A DNA stretch of 64,000 bases from Girardinichthys multiradiatus (lineage: Eukaryota; Chordata; Actinopteri; Cyprinodontiformes; Goodeidae), in contig NC_061811.1 in assembly GCF_021462225.1 (NCBI RefSeq), forward strand, positions 223,501-287,500. Direction: 5' to 3'. Positions 29,640 to 41,874 of the stretch are shown one piece after another. The notes beneath the pieces were generated by a model. It did no database searches and had not been told where the DNA came from. It saw only the letters and a program-made list of their open reading frames with translations. How positions within the stretch are numbered: the stretch's first letter is position 1; every line of letters begins with the position of its first letter. Both the position numbers and the translations under genes were made by a program.

Positions 29640-30690
29640 CAAGGTTTCTCCATAAAAATATGCAATACTGAGTGTGGGGACCCACAGACCTACCCCCCTG
29701 GACCCAGGACAGCTACAGAGGAGATCCAAGCAACAGACATCCAAAGGTCCTCCAGAGCACAGGAACCCTAGGAGAACCTTCGCCAGGACTACCGCAACCC
29801 CCACAGGAGAAGAGCTGGGGAGAGTCCCTAGGGAACCACCCAGCACCCACAGCGTTGAAGCCCCAAGGAGCTGCAGCGAAGAGTTCACAGGCCCCGCTGG
29901 CAGCCGTCTACACCCGAGAAGATCCAGCCATGGACCCAGAGACCCAAGACCCTGGGACATATCACTCCCCACGCAGAGGCCCGATAGAGCCCAGGGGTCC
30001 ACGCCCCGGCAAGCAGCCACCGGGAGTGAGCCGTCACACACCAAAGCAACCAGCCCCTGACACCCAGAACCACAAGTACCACTAGTAGGTAGTGTGGTGG
30101 GGAGGAAATAGGCCCCACACGTGATGGGGGGCCTAAACTGATCCAGGAGAGGGAGCAGTCCAAGACCCGACATGACACAAAAAACAGGCACACACAGTAA
30201 CAATCACACATTCACACCCTCATGCTTACACATAAAAACAATCACACCTACGCACCAACGTAAAGACAAACAACAATGGACGTCGTACACTTACTCGCAC
30301 TTCTCATACATACTTCCAGGTCCAGGTGCCAATACCCCAGCCAGCCGGCCCCTCTACCAAAGCGAAGCCACATCCCAATTAACACCGCACACTGCCCGGC
30401 CAAGACCCCCTCGCCGGAGCCCGGCGCCAGCTCTAACCAACGGACTGGGCACCAAAGCCAGGGACCGAGATCCAAGGAAATCCAAGCGATCCCGAGAGAG
30501 CCGAAACGTCATCACCAGAAAACCCCCAAGACCCGAACCCCAACCCGAGCCCAGATCCTGACCATAAGGCCCGCTCCCTCTCCCGGCCTCCGACCACTGA
30601 CGGCAAACAGTGAACGGGGTTGTGAAAAGACCCCAAGCCTACCTCTGCCCTCTCAAATGTGGTGTTCATGCGTGTTGTTGTAGTGTGCAT
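29640..30690. other. GC- and proline-codon-rich block of unknown origin
   Basis: This block is strikingly C-rich on the plus strand and stands out from AT-rich flanks. Open frames exist on both strands, but they are repetitive in composition and overlap in several frames, so I call no gene. A CA-rich stretch (30180-30260) lies in the middle. It may be the untranslated part of a retroelement or an exapted repeat. Confidence 0.4.
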
Positions 30691-30699
30691 TTAAGAAGA

Positions 30700-31163
30700 A
30701 AAATTATGACATTTTTCTAAACATTCTGATGAAAAAAATGTTCTAGCTGTGTTTGTGGCATTACTTAGCAGCTTTTGAAATGTATGTATCCCCTGAGATA
30801 CATTGCCAGATTAGGGGTAAAATCATGCACATCAGTTACCATTACAACAGTATAACTGCAGGACATCTCAGCTGGGTCCGTTTATGGGAAAAGTGATAGA
30901 GGATATCCCTGCAAGTTCTTCTGACTGAGTCAAACAGTGATGAAGATCAGGAAGTAATTTTCCACCAGCATGAGCTGAGTGAATGAAGGCAGTTCCTATG
31001 AGGAGGATCATAGTACAAAGTCCAACCTCGCCAAGAGGTTCTTGTGAGAGTAATTATATGTAGGGACACTGATTTGTGCAATCCACGTGCATGTATGAAG
31101 TAGCTGACCTTCTGTGTGGTTGTGATATTTACTGAAAGTAGCATGCCACCAACCAGCTAAATT
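30700..31163. other. Stretch without recognised features
   Basis: No coding resemblance. It ends where the LINE tail (AGAATC repeats) begins. Confidence 0.45.
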
Positions 31164-33198
31164 CAGAATCAGAATCAGAATCAGAATCAGAAAAGCTTTA
31201 TTGCCAAGTACGTTTTTGGACATACAAGGAATTTGTTTTGGCGTAGTCGGTGCAATACAATACAAATTAAACAGTATAAACATATCTACAATATAATATA
31301 AATATATGTGCACAGTTTTAAGTGAGTGAGAGTAAGTATAGAGCAGTATAAGATGCAAGAGCAATACAACAGTGCAGATGATCATTGTACAAGTAAATCA
31401 GGAGTCCAAGCTGAGCGTTAATGTAACTCATAGAGTTACAGGTTACAGGTACTGGGGGGAAGGGGGAGTGTCAGGGTGGTTTCCGGGCTTTGTTAATAAG
31501 GCTGGTGGCAGATGGGAAAAAACAGTTCTTGTGGCGTGAGGTTTTGGTCCGGATGGACCGCAGCCTCCTGCCAGAGGGGAGAGTTTCAAAGAGTCTGTGA
31601 CCGGGGTGGGAGGGATCAGCCAGAATCTTCCCTGCCCGCTTCAGGGTCCTGGAGGTGTACAGTTCCTGGAGCGACAGTAGACTGCAGCCAATCACCTTCT
31701 CAGCAGACCGAATGACACGCTGCAGCCTGCCCTTATCCTTGGCTGTAGCAGCGGCGTACCAGATGGTGATGGAGGAGGTGAGGATGGACTCAATGATGGC
31801 TGTGTAGAAGTGCACCATCATAGTCTTTGGCAGGTTGAATTTCTTCAGCTGCCGCAGGAAGAACATCCTCTGCTGGGCTTTCTTGATGAGGGAGCTGATG
31901 TTTGGCTCCCACTTGAGATCCTGGGAGATGATGGTTCCCAGGAAGCGGAAAGATTCCACAGTGTCAATTGTGGAGTCACAGAGGGTGATGGGGGCAGGTG
32001 GTGCTGGGTTCTGCTTGAAGTCCACAACCATCTCCACTGTCTTTAGAGCGTTGAGCTCAAGGTTGTTCTGGCTGCACCAGTCCAACAGATGGTCCACCTC
32101 CCATCTGTACGCGGACTCGTCACCATCAGAGATGAGTCCGATCAGGGTGGTGTCGTCCGCAAACTTCAGAAGCTTGACAGACTGGTGACTGGAGGTGCAG
32201 CTGTTGGTGTACAGGGAGAAGAGCAGAGGAGAGAGAACACAGCCTTGGGGGGAACCAGTGCTGATGGTCAGGGAGTCAGAGACATGCTTCCCCAGCCTCA
32301 TGCGCTGCTTCCTGTCAGACAGGAAGTCAGTTATACACCTACAGGTGGAGTCGGGCACACTCAGCTGGGAGAGCTTCTCCTGGAGCAGAACTGGGACGAT
32401 GGTGTTGAAGGCAGAGCTGAAATCCACAAACAGGATCCTGGCATAGGTTCCTGTGGAGTCCAGGTGCCGGAGGATGAAGTGAAGGGCTAGGTTGACTGCA
32501 TCATCTACAGACCTGTTAGCTCTGTAGGCAAACTGCAGGGGGTCCAGGAGGGGGTCGGTGATGTCTTTTAGGTGTGAGAGCACAAGGCGCTCAAAGGACT
32601 TCATCACCACAGAGGTCAGGGCGACGGGTCTGAAGTCATTAAGCCCTGTGGTCCTTGGCTTCTTGGGAACAGGGACGATGGTGGAGGACTTGAAGCAGGC
32701 TGGCACATGACATGTCTCCAGTGAGGTGTTAAAAATGTCTGTGAAGACTGGAGACAGCTGATCAGCGCAGTGCTTCAGGCTGGCTGGTGAGACAGAATCC
32801 GGACCAGCAGCTTTCCGGGGGTTCTGTCTCCTGAAGAGTTTGTTTACGTCCCTCTTCTGGATGGAAAGAGCCGTCCTCGGCGTGGGTAGGGGGCTGGTGG
32901 GGGGGAACTTCAGGGTGGGGGTTGGAAGTGCCAAGGCCCCTCTTGAGGTTGGAGAGATGGGGGTGGTGGATTGTGGCTGCAGCTGTTGGGGGGCGTCGTG
33001 GGGGATGGTTGCAGGACTGTCCCTTTGTCTTTCAAAGCGGCAGTAGAACTCGTTCAGGTTGTTGGCGAGGCGTCGGTCGTTGATGGAGTGGGGGGCTTTC
33101 GGCTTGTAGTTGGTGATTTGCTTGAGCCCTTTCCAGACAGACGCAGAGTCGTTGGCTGAGAACTGGTTTTGGAGCTTCTCAGAGTACTCCAAATTCAC
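31164..33198 (-). mobile_element. LINE copy A (jockey/L2-like superfamily), 5'-truncated, with 3' tail
   Basis: Read on the minus strand the copy begins near 33190 and ends in an AT-rich 3' UTR followed by TGATTC repeats (AGAATC on the plus strand, 31165-31190). The RT frame is uninterrupted. The endonuclease portion is lacking. It is the best-preserved member of the family in the window. Confidence 0.88.
31471..33198 (-). CDS. LINE reverse transcriptase (575 aa, 5'-truncated)
   Basis: The frame includes the RT domain with FRPVALTSVVMKSFERL at its start, motif A (ILFVDFSSAFNTI), motif B (STGSPQGCVLSPLLF) and motif C (LLKFADDTTLIG). A C-terminal region follows with LPSGRRLRSIRTKTSRHKN. No stop or frameshift interrupts it. 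The first residues (SEKLQNQFSANDSASVWKGL) are the linker after the endonuclease, as shown by copy C, which retains that junction. The apparent start Met is where truncation falls and is probably not a real start. Confidence 0.88.
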   Translation of the reverse strand: MNLEYSEKLQNQFSANDSASVWKGLKQITNYKPKAPHSINDRRLANNLNEFYCRFERQRDSPATIPHDAPQQLQPQSTTPISPTSRGALALPTPTLKFPPTSPLPTPRTALSIQKRDVNKLFRRQNPRKAAGPDSVSPASLKHCADQLSPVFTDIFNTSLETCHVPACFKSSTIVPVPKKPRTTGLNDFRPVALTSVVMKSFERLVLSHLKDITDPLLDPLQFAYRANRSVDDAVNLALHFILRHLDSTGTYARILFVDFSSAFNTIVPVLLQEKLSQLSVPDSTCRCITDFLSDRKQRMRLGKHVSDSLTISTGSPQGCVLSPLLFSLYTNSCTSSHQSVKLLKFADDTTLIGLISDGDESAYRWEVDHLLDWCSQNNLELNALKTVEMVVDFKQNPAPPAPITLCDSTIDTVESFRFLGTIISQDLKWEPNISSLIKKAQQRMFFLRQLKKFNLPKTMMVHFYTAIIESILTSSITIWYAAATAKDKGRLQRVIRSAEKVIGCSLLSLQELYTSRTLKRAGKILADPSHPGHRLFETLPSGRRLRSIRTKTSRHKNCFFPSATSLINKARKPP

Positions 33199-33339
33199 TC
33201 CATACTTGCTAATAATACCACAAATAACAACACAGATATGTATTTATGTATAATTTTTTGTTTGTGTTTTACAGCTGATGAAAGTAATCTTTTTAGCACC
33301 ATAACAGCCAACCCAAGATCGGCTCTGCAAAGTGACACC

Positions 33340-35400
33340 AGCACATCAGACCTAAAGATAACGGCCTAATCAGTTTGTGTGCAGGTTTTGTGGGGTGTGC
33401 AGAGATTTTAGCTGCCCTTTTCCTTACCCTAGCTGAAGTCCACAAACCTGACACTGATGTATATCTCTGGGCGGTCGAGGTGTTGCAGGATGAAGTGTAG
33501 TCCCAAGTTGACAGCATCATCTGCCGACCTGTTTGCCCGGTAGGCAAACTGCAGGGGGTCCAGCAGGGGGGCTGTGATGTCCTTCAGGTGCTTCAACACC
33601 AGACACTCAAAGGATGTCATGTCCACAGACGTCAGGACTACAGGCCTGTAGTCATTTAATCCTACGATGGTGGGTTTCTTGCGTACCGGGATGATGGTGG
33701 ATCGTTTGAAGCAGGAGGAAACCTCACACAGCTCTATTGACTTGTTGAAGATCTCAGTGAAGATGGGGGCGAGTTGGTCAGCGCAGGCTCTCAGGCATGA
33801 GGGGAGACATTATCAGGTCCTGAGGCCTTCCCTGTTTTCAGGCATTGAAAGAGCCTGTTTACATCTTCCTCTGAGATCCTTAGTGCAGGCAGGGGGTCTG
33901 AAGGTACGGGGTGGTTGGTGTATGGCAAGAATTTGTGTCTGAATGGGATGTGGAGGAGTAGGGTTGAAGTGTGAACTGCTGCTTTTCATACCTGCAGCTG
34001 AAGCCATCCAACTGATTTACCAGGCGAGGATTATGCTCAGGGTTTGGGGAAGGTCTCCTGTAGACAGTAAGGTTGCTTGAACCTTTTTAAACAGCAGAAG
34101 CACCTCCATCTGAGAAGCTTTTCTTTAGCTTCTCAATGTAGCTTCTCTTCACTGCTTTGATCTCCTTGGTCAGTTTGTTTCTGGCCTGCTTATACAGGGC
34201 CTGGTCCTCACTGCTGTGAGCCTCTTCCTTTATCCCTGCGCAGCTGCCTTATATGAGAAGTGGACCAAGGTTTATTGTTATTGTCCTCACTGAAACTGAT
34301 GCATGATGTCACCACTTCAGTAAGTTGGTTTAAATCAGTGGCAGGAGTTTCAAAAACAGTCCAATCTGTGCAGTCAAGTCAGGCCTGTAACATCTGCTTT
34401 GACTCATCACTCCACTTCTTAACTGTCCGAACCACAGTGTCCGAACTACTGCATCCTGTTGGCGGTCAGACGTCTTGGAGTTCCTCCGGTCCTTGGTCTC
34501 CAGAAGCGATCACACACTCTATCTAATACTGATTCTTAAAGGAACAACTCTCAAACAGTTTCTAACTTTCAGCTCCTTTAATCTAAATTAGGCAGAGGAA
34601 TAATTACAGAGATCAGCGCTGAGGCTCCCGTCTCGGACCGTCGCAGTCTGTTAGAGGACGACTTAAGAGCCCCGAAAGAAGGTCACATGTAGTTTTATAT
34701 CTGGCTCTCCAGTGCAATGGATGTTCCCTCCCTCAGTGATTATCAGTAGACTATGTGTCACCATTGTGGTGTCTATCTGGTAGGTTGTGTAGTAGAGGGT
34801 GTCCATACTTAATTTAAGTGTGCCGTGGCTTTCTAATCAAACCAGATACCAGCTGGTCCACTATCAAACCCAGTGCGCCAGCCTCAGGTCATTCATGACA
34901 ACCCTTGGGCCATTTATCCTTGTAATGTGTGTCTATGAGCATTCTTATCCTATTCTAACGAAAGGGAAACATGAGAACGTATGCTTTATATTATTATGGT
35001 ATAAATGGGAAAAACAGCTATGAGTCATATTAAAAAAGGTTATTCCTAACAACAGGTTTGGAAGCTTTTAATTTCTTCTTGTAGGTTGGGATGAGGTGGA
35101 CCAGAGAGTGGTTAGAAAGTCCCAAAGCAGCCCTGGTGACAGCATGATATGCATCCTTAAAGTTGTGTAGCAGTGGTCCAGAGTGTTTTTATCCCTGGTG
35201 GGACACTTAAGGTGCTGTCTGCATTTCTGAAGTTCTTTGGAGAGGTTTGCATTGTTAAAATCCCCAAGAATAATGATGAGAGAGTCTGGATGTTTTTTCT
35301 CCACATCTGTTATCAGCTCAGCCATTTGTTTTTCAGCATCTGAAGTGGAGCCTTGAAGTGACATGTAAGAGCCAACCAGTACAGACGAGGAGAACTCCCT
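33340..35400 (-). pseudogene. LINE copy B, related family, heavily deleted
   Basis: Minus-strand remains: endonuclease end at 35364-35068 (IIILGDFNNANL; TLDHCYT), an RT fragment at 33626-33429 (LLDPLQFAYRANRSADDAVN), and just beyond it a C-terminal scrap (VRKRAAKIS) near 33400. The RT palm with FADD is missing and many frames are broken. It lies immediately upstream of copy A and is more diverged. Confidence 0.7.
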
Positions 35401-35471
35401 CTGAATTAAACGGTTTACAGTTTATGAGAAATGACTCCAGGTCAGGACTACATGTCTTCTTCAACATTTCA

Positions 35472-35535
35472 TATCAGAATCAGAATCAGAAAAGCTTTAT
35501 TGCCAAGAATGTTGTTGGGACCATACAGCCAAGGA
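35472..35535 (-). repeat. LINE 3' tail scrap
   Basis: It begins ATCAGAATCAGAATCAG and continues AAAAGCTTTATTGCCAAG, matching the tail at 31164; the match then decays (GAATGTTGTTGGGACCATACAG). Confidence 0.65.
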
Positions 35536-36289
35536 TTTCAACTAAAACTCTGGTACGGACATTCCTGGAACTTTTCAAAATAAAGCGCATTAACCTTCTT
35601 CCGGCACAGCCAGAAAAGGGGATAACTGCGGACATCCTGTGGCGCCATTACCCAAATAAAAGCACCACTCCGAAGGGGCAAGGGGGGTAGCAGAGGACGT
35701 CCCAGTGATGCCACTGCCCGTATAAGACCCCCACCCTTCCCACATATCGCTCTCTTTCCACACGGCCTTCAAGGAGGATGGTTCAGGAGAGGCCAAGCGC
35801 GCTGATGTCTTTTGCTGGCAAAAAGACATAAATTCAACTGGATCCAAAGCCATACGATCATCGATCATATGCAAAGTTAAGTAGAATTAAATACTGTCTG
35901 TGTATCCGGTATTTTCATTCATGAACGGGGAAATTAAGGTGTAAGAGTTGCTTACATTTTCTCTTTGAGGCCCCACAGAAGCAAAACTGTGTCGAGGAGA
36001 GACCCCGGTGAAGAAGCTGTTTCTACAAGCTGAGTCTGGAGGAAGTTACTATGGCCTGCACAACCGTGTATCATGAATCACTTAGGTAGTCAAAGTAGAA
36101 CAAACCAGAGGATGAAAACAGACTCAACACAGGATATAGACAGTAAGTGAGGTTTATTTCTAAGGTAGGCTTGCCTAGGAAACTAAGTTGGAGTAGTCCA
36201 GGAACCATGGGAGGAGGCCGGAATCCAGGAATCCAAGGAGAGAGTGCTGATGGTGAGTATATTTACAGTGCAGTCCTTAGGAGGGTATA
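35536..36289. other. Stretch without recognised features
   Basis: No family resemblance in the frames seen; no clear repeat. Confidence 0.4.
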
Positions 36290-36380
36290 TTACCAGGTGC
36301 AGGCAGGCAGGTAGGCAGATAGGCAGGTCGACAGGTAGACAGGCAGGTAGGTAGGTAGCTGGGCAGGTAGGCAGACAAGC
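36290..36380. repeat. Degenerate GGCA/GGTA tetranucleotide array
   Basis: About 90 bases of GCAGGCAGGTAGGCAGATAG-type repeats with frequent interruptions. Confidence 0.75.
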
Positions 36381-37671
36381 AGTCCACATAACAGAGGTTA
36401 TGTTCCAGCAAAGGCCTGTACCAGCAGCTGCCTTAAGAAGCCCCGTGAGCTCATCAGGAGATGAGTTGCAGCTGCTGATAACAAGCTGCCAGAACCAACC
36501 AGGAGGAGAGGAGCTGAGATCCTTCACCGTGTTACGGTAACAAACAGCTGGGCAGCGGACAGGCCGAGCCGCCAGCTCTCCGGAGCTAACTCTTTTGTTC
36601 ACAAAGCGAACGCAGAGGTTAGCTACTGAGCCAACCGCTTGTTGACTGGATACCTTCTTCAAACTTCGCCCTTGGACAACATTCCCTCAACATGGTCAGA
36701 GGTTAGGTTTGGGCAGATTAACAGATAGGTTTAGGATGAAATGATCTAAACGTTTTCATGTTATGAAGTTTTGTTTTGTGGGACCAAGCTATCTTTAGCG
36801 CTGGTAGGCTAGCTACGGCACGCGCCAGTTCTGTGTTCTTTGTATGTTGTAAGGCTAGTCAACAGAAAGGTTGTTGGTTTTCAAGCTAGTGAATAATAGT
36901 CCCTGAACATCATTTACTAGAGTTGATACCTAAGTAAACACCATTAAGCCCCATTTCTCCAGAAAAATTTGGCTCTTTTCCAAAATACTCAATAATATTT
37001 CTTGAAATATTATTTCAATAAATAAAGGCAGCTAATTAGACACCGTTGAGAATTAGTCATCCAGGAGGTGAGTTTTATTCGGCAGATCATTATTTAAAAC
37101 ATTATTTTATTAAAATAATATTTTACCTGATCTTGCATTGTGAATGGTTGTCTAAACGTTTGCTGATTATTGTCTAAGTTGGTTCCAAGACTAACTTAAC
37201 TTCATTTCCAGATTCTTCAAGATAATCCTTGGTTCTCAAACATAAACATTGTATGGTAATGTTGCATCACTCTTTTTGGTCATGATTTTCAATCATCTTT
37301 AATCAACTTGTTTATATTGTACATAGTCCATTAATCTTCATTATTCTTTAATTCTGCTTGGTAGTTTAGTTGGATTGTTTTAGCAAAGTAAAGAGTTTGT
37401 TGATTGAAATATGTTTGACTTTAAGTTGACTTATTTTTGTTCATAAATTCTTGTATTTTAATAAATTGTGTGAATTCATTCCATATATGTGCAGAGTTTA
37501 TGTTGTTCAATAATGTCAGAGCTCGTCTCACACCTTTCTATTTTGTCCTAATACCATCGCCTTACTGGGGCTGGTATTCACAGGACAATCCTTAACAGAC
37601 CATAATATTATTTGATAAAATATTAAAATATTAATATTAAATATTAAATAATATTCTCAGATTCATATTTA
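36381..37671. other. Stretch without recognised features
   Basis: AT-rich, no coding resemblance. Ends at the truncated 3' end of LINE copy C. Confidence 0.45.
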
Positions 37672-40190
37672 CAACAATGTTTTTGGACATACAAGGAATT
37701 TATTTTGGCCTAGTCGGTGCGATACAGTACAAATTAAACAGTATAAACATATCTACAATATAATATAAATATATGTGCACAGTTTTAAGTGAGTGAGACT
37801 AAATATAGAGCAGTATTGGATGCCAGAGCGGTACAACAGTGCAGGTGATCATTGTGCAAGTAAAGCAGGAGTCCAAGCTGAGCGTTAATGTAACTCATAG
37901 AGTTACAGGTTACAGGTGTCCTGTCAGCAAAAAAAAAGGGGGGGGGGAGGGAGAGTGTCAGGGTGGTTTCCGGGCTTTGTTAACAAGGCTGGTGGCAGAT
38001 GGGAAAAAACTGTTCTTGTGGCGTGAGGTTTTGGTCCGGATGGACCGCAGCCTCCTGCCAGAGGGGAGAGTCTCAAAGAGTCTGTGACCGGGGTGGGAGG
38101 GATCAGCCAGAATCTTCCCTGCCCGCTTCAGGGTCCTGGAGGTGTACAGTTCCTGGAGCGACAGTAGACTGCAGCCAATCACCTTCTCAGCAGACCGAAT
38201 GACACGCTGCAGCCTGCCCTTATCCTTGGCTGTAGCAGCGGCGTACCAGATGGTGATGGAGGAGGTGAGGATGGACTCAATGATGGCTGTGTAGAAGTGC
38301 ACCATCATAGTGTTTGGCAGGTTGAATTTCTTCAGCTGCCGCAGGAAGAACATCCTCTGCTGGGCTTTCTTGATGAGGGAGCTGATTTTTGGCTCCCACT
38401 TGAGATCCTGGGAGATGATGGTTGCCAGAAAGCAGAAAGATTCCACAGTGTCAATTGTGGAGTCACAGAGGGTGATGGGGGCAGGTGGGGCTGGGTTCTG
38501 CCTGAAGTCCACAACCATCTCCACTGTCTTTAGAGCGTTGAGCTCAAGGTTGTTCTGGCTGCACCAGTCCAACAGATGGTCCACCTCCCATCTGTACGCA
38601 GACTCGTCACCATCAGAGATGAGTCCTATCAGAGTGGTGTCGTCCGCAAACTTCAGAAGCTTGACAGACTGGTGACTGGAGGTGCAGCTGTTGGTGTGAA
38701 GAGTTTGTTGACGTCCCTCTCCTGGATGGAAAGAGCCGTCCTCGGCGTGGGTAGGGGGCTGGTGTGGGGGAACTTCAGGGTGGGGGTTGGAGGTGCCAAG
38801 GCCCCTCTTGAGGTTGGAGAGATGGGGGTGGTGGATTGTGGCTGCAGCTGTTGGGGGGTGTCGTGGGGGATGGTTGCAGGACTGTCCCTTTGTCTTTCAA
38901 AGCGGCAGTAGAACTCGTTCAGGTCGTTGGCGAGGCGTCGGTCGTTGATGGAGTGGGGGGCTTTCGGCTTGTAGTTGGTGATTTCCAGACAGACGCAGAG
39001 TCGTTGGCTGAGAACTGGTTTTGGAGCTTCTCAGAGTACAGTCGTTTGGCCTCTTTCACTGCCTTGCCAAACTTGTACTTAGCCTCTCTGTATATGTCTT
39101 TGTCCCCACTCCTGAAGGCCTCTTCCTTATCCAGTCTTAACCTTCTGAGTTTAGCTGTGAACCAGGGTTTGTCGTTGTTGTAACTCACCCTGGTGCATGA
39201 TGGTACACAGCTGTCCTCACAGAAGCTGATGTAGGAAGTCACAGCCTTTGTGTACTCGTCCAGACTGTTGGTAGTAGTCCTGAACACATCCCAGTCTGTA
39301 CAGCCTAAACACGCCTGGAGATTCTCCACAGCCTCACTGCTCCACTTCCTTGTCGTCCTCACAACAGGTTTGCAGAGCTTTAGTTTCTGCCTGTATGCAG
39401 GAATCAGGTGGACCATGATGTGGTCGGATTGGCCCAGTGCAGCACGTGGGACGGCGTGATAAGCGTCTCTGATGGTGGAGTAACAGTGATCCAGAATGTT
39501 GTCCTCTCTGGTCGGACATTTTATAAACTGTCTATATTTGGGGAGTTCGTGGGTGAGATTACCTTTGTTAAAGTTGCCAGCGACGATAACTAAGGAGTCC
39601 AGGTTGGTCCGCTCCACATTCAGTATCTGGTCGGCGAGCATGCGCTGTGCTCATCTCTGCACCAACCTTCGTTTATATATAAGCAGATTCCGCCTCCTTG
39701 CTTTTTCCCTGACAAGTCTGTGTTGCGGTCTGCTCTGAACAGCTGACAGCCCGGTATCACAAGTGTGCAGTCCGTGGTGTTCTCACTCAGATATGCGGAG
39801 GTCCGAGTTTTTATAGGTGAGGAGAATCAGTTCATCCATCTTATTGGCCAGGGAATGCACATTTGCCAGGTGGACTGAAGGAAAGGGTGAGCGTAGTCCC
39901 CGTTGTCAGAGCTTCATGAGCATGGCGGCTCTCTTCCCTCTCCGGCGGTATAGCAGATAGGGAGCCGCAGCTCCACTGCCCAGGATCTCAGTGAAGCTGG
40001 CATCAATAAATGTGGTGAAAAAATGCCAAGAGAAGACTGTCTGATGTTTAGAAGTTCTTCTCTGCTAAAAGAGACCACCGAATGGTGTCAGACAGCACCA
40101 CAAAAGCACGCAGGAAACAAGAGAGCAAAGCTTCGAGGCTGCCATCGGCGGCGCCATCTTGGAGAGAGAGGAGAGAAGAAGACTTTCTGT
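37672..40190 (-). mobile_element. LINE copy C, with endonuclease but internally deleted
   Basis: Same family as copy A. From the 3' side: a UTR lacking its last bases and TGATTC tail (37672-37957), the RT C-terminal part with FADD (37958-38695), then an abrupt jump near 38697 to the RT N-terminal linker. Relative to copy A about 620 bases (32212-32835) are missing, including motifs A and B. The endonuclease end is at 39641-39000 (DSLVIVAGNFNKG; ILDHCYS). A short deletion near 38981 relative to copy A falls between short T runs. Copy C probably extends to a 5' end near 40190 (minus strand AAGATGGCGCC). Confidence 0.82.
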
Positions 40191-41096
40191 TCCCTGTCCA
40201 AGAATTATGTCACACTACAATGTCCACATGGGAGGAGTTGACCTTGCTGACATGATAATAGCCTTCCACCAGGAAAAACCCACGCAACTGCTTCCAAGCT
40301 TTCCATAGCAAATGGAAAATAGACTGAGGGCATTATTCAGATAGCACCATTATAGAAAACCTGGACCCATAAAACGTTCTCCAGTGTTGTGTATGCATTA
40401 ATTGATTAAATAAATTTTTTTTTTTTTTTTATTATGTAATTTTCAGTGCACAACAGTTCCATGTTTTCATGATGAAATGTTGCATTTCTGCATCATGTTT
40501 TCATGAAATTACTAAAATGGATAGTGGATGTAATGAAGGAGCAGGTGGAAGAGGAGGATGCTGAGGATACTGGAGACGGAGGCAGATGATCCACTGTGTC
40601 GCCCCCTACAGGTAACAGCTGAATCAAGAAGAAGCAGTGTTAAATACAAACCTGATTCTTCTACAGACTTTAACCCGAAGTGCTCACATCATGGCACAAA
40701 GATGAATGAGATGCCTTTATAGAGTTAGAAACATGAAAATGCTGTTCAGCAAGAAAGCTGTGATGCATAATTAAATCATATGTTTAGGTTTAATAAAACC
40801 TGTCATCTGAAGGTTCTCTAACTGCTGAAGTGGGTTCATGTTGTTTCTGTTGCTCAGAGGAAGAACACCTACAACTTTTTCGAGCTTAGAATAATCTTTG
40901 TTTATTTCATAAAGGATGGTCCAGTTCTAAAGAAGATGAAACTGTAACAGTTTAATCTTCACAGGTCTTTAGTGATTGATGAGTGTAAACACTATGCATG
41001 GTTAATTTAGACTGGGCCGTTAACATGCATGCTTTGTAGGGGGAGAAGAGACCAAGCATCTGGAGAGAATCCATGTATGCATGTTTTCCCTATGAG
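40191..41096. other. Stretch without recognised features
   Basis: AT-rich, with a T run at 40409-40429. No coding resemblance. Confidence 0.45.
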
Positions 41097-41226
41097 GTGC
41101 CAAATGTAAAAACTCAGCAAAAAAAAATTTGCTCTCACATTTCTGGTATTTTGCGCACTTTCTACACATTTAGTGAATTTTTCTCGCATTTATTGGGAAA
41201 TGCTAAATATAAATGTTAAAACTATA
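41097..41226 (+). repeat. Left inverted repeat
   Basis: Pairs with 43228-43343; mismatches and a small length difference lie around 41120-41160. Confidence 0.7.
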
Positions 41227-41395
41227 TATCTATATATATATGTTATATTTATATCTAAATCTTAAATCTAAATCTTAAATCTAAATCTTAAATCCGAATA
41301 TATATCTTATATCTTAAATCTAAATCTTAAATCCAAATATATATCTTATATCTTAAATCTAAATCTTAAATCTTGGACTTAAATCTTCAGAAGAT
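41220..41395. repeat. Tandem repeat (ATCTTAAATCTAA units)
   Basis: An AT-rich array of TCTTAAATCTAAA units with interspersed TATATATCTTATATC blocks; two longer units of roughly 55 bases repeat. Confidence 0.75.
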
Positions 41396-41874
41396 ATGCT
41401 AATTAACCACAACCCTTCAACATCTCAACGTGTGGCCACGCCCCCAGCGCATAAGGCCGCAGAGAGGTTAAAACCAACATTCATCTGTCTCAACAATGGA
41501 AACATTTTTTAGTTAAAATGTTTATTTTTAGCTTAAGCAGTGGTGTTAAATCAGCTTTAACAACATGACTAATTATGGATATTTATTAGTTTTTTTCCGT
41601 AGGTTCATGAAGACTATGGTATTGACTGGCCAGATATTAAGCTGCCCAGTCAGCTCTCAGAAGAAGTGGCCATTTTGCCTGTTCCAGGAACTCCTTTAGA
41701 TGTGGCAATCAACTCATACTTTGAAACGGTGCAAGTTTTGTCAAGAATCATAAGTGATTTATATCCAAACTTGACTTTTTGTTTAGAATGGTGGAGGAGA
41801 AGTAAACCTGAAAGTACACTTTCCTTTTTATTGAAAATGATAGATTTGTAATCAATAACTAACCATTGAACAGT

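Noticed and set aside
29674..30203. Overlapping proline-rich and cysteine/glycine-rich frames as genes
   Set aside because: Several frames on both strands are open at once because of base composition; no domain or splice pattern supports one.
31512..32490. Plus-strand frames opposite LINE copy A
   Set aside because: They are the antisense of a clear RT frame with all motifs.
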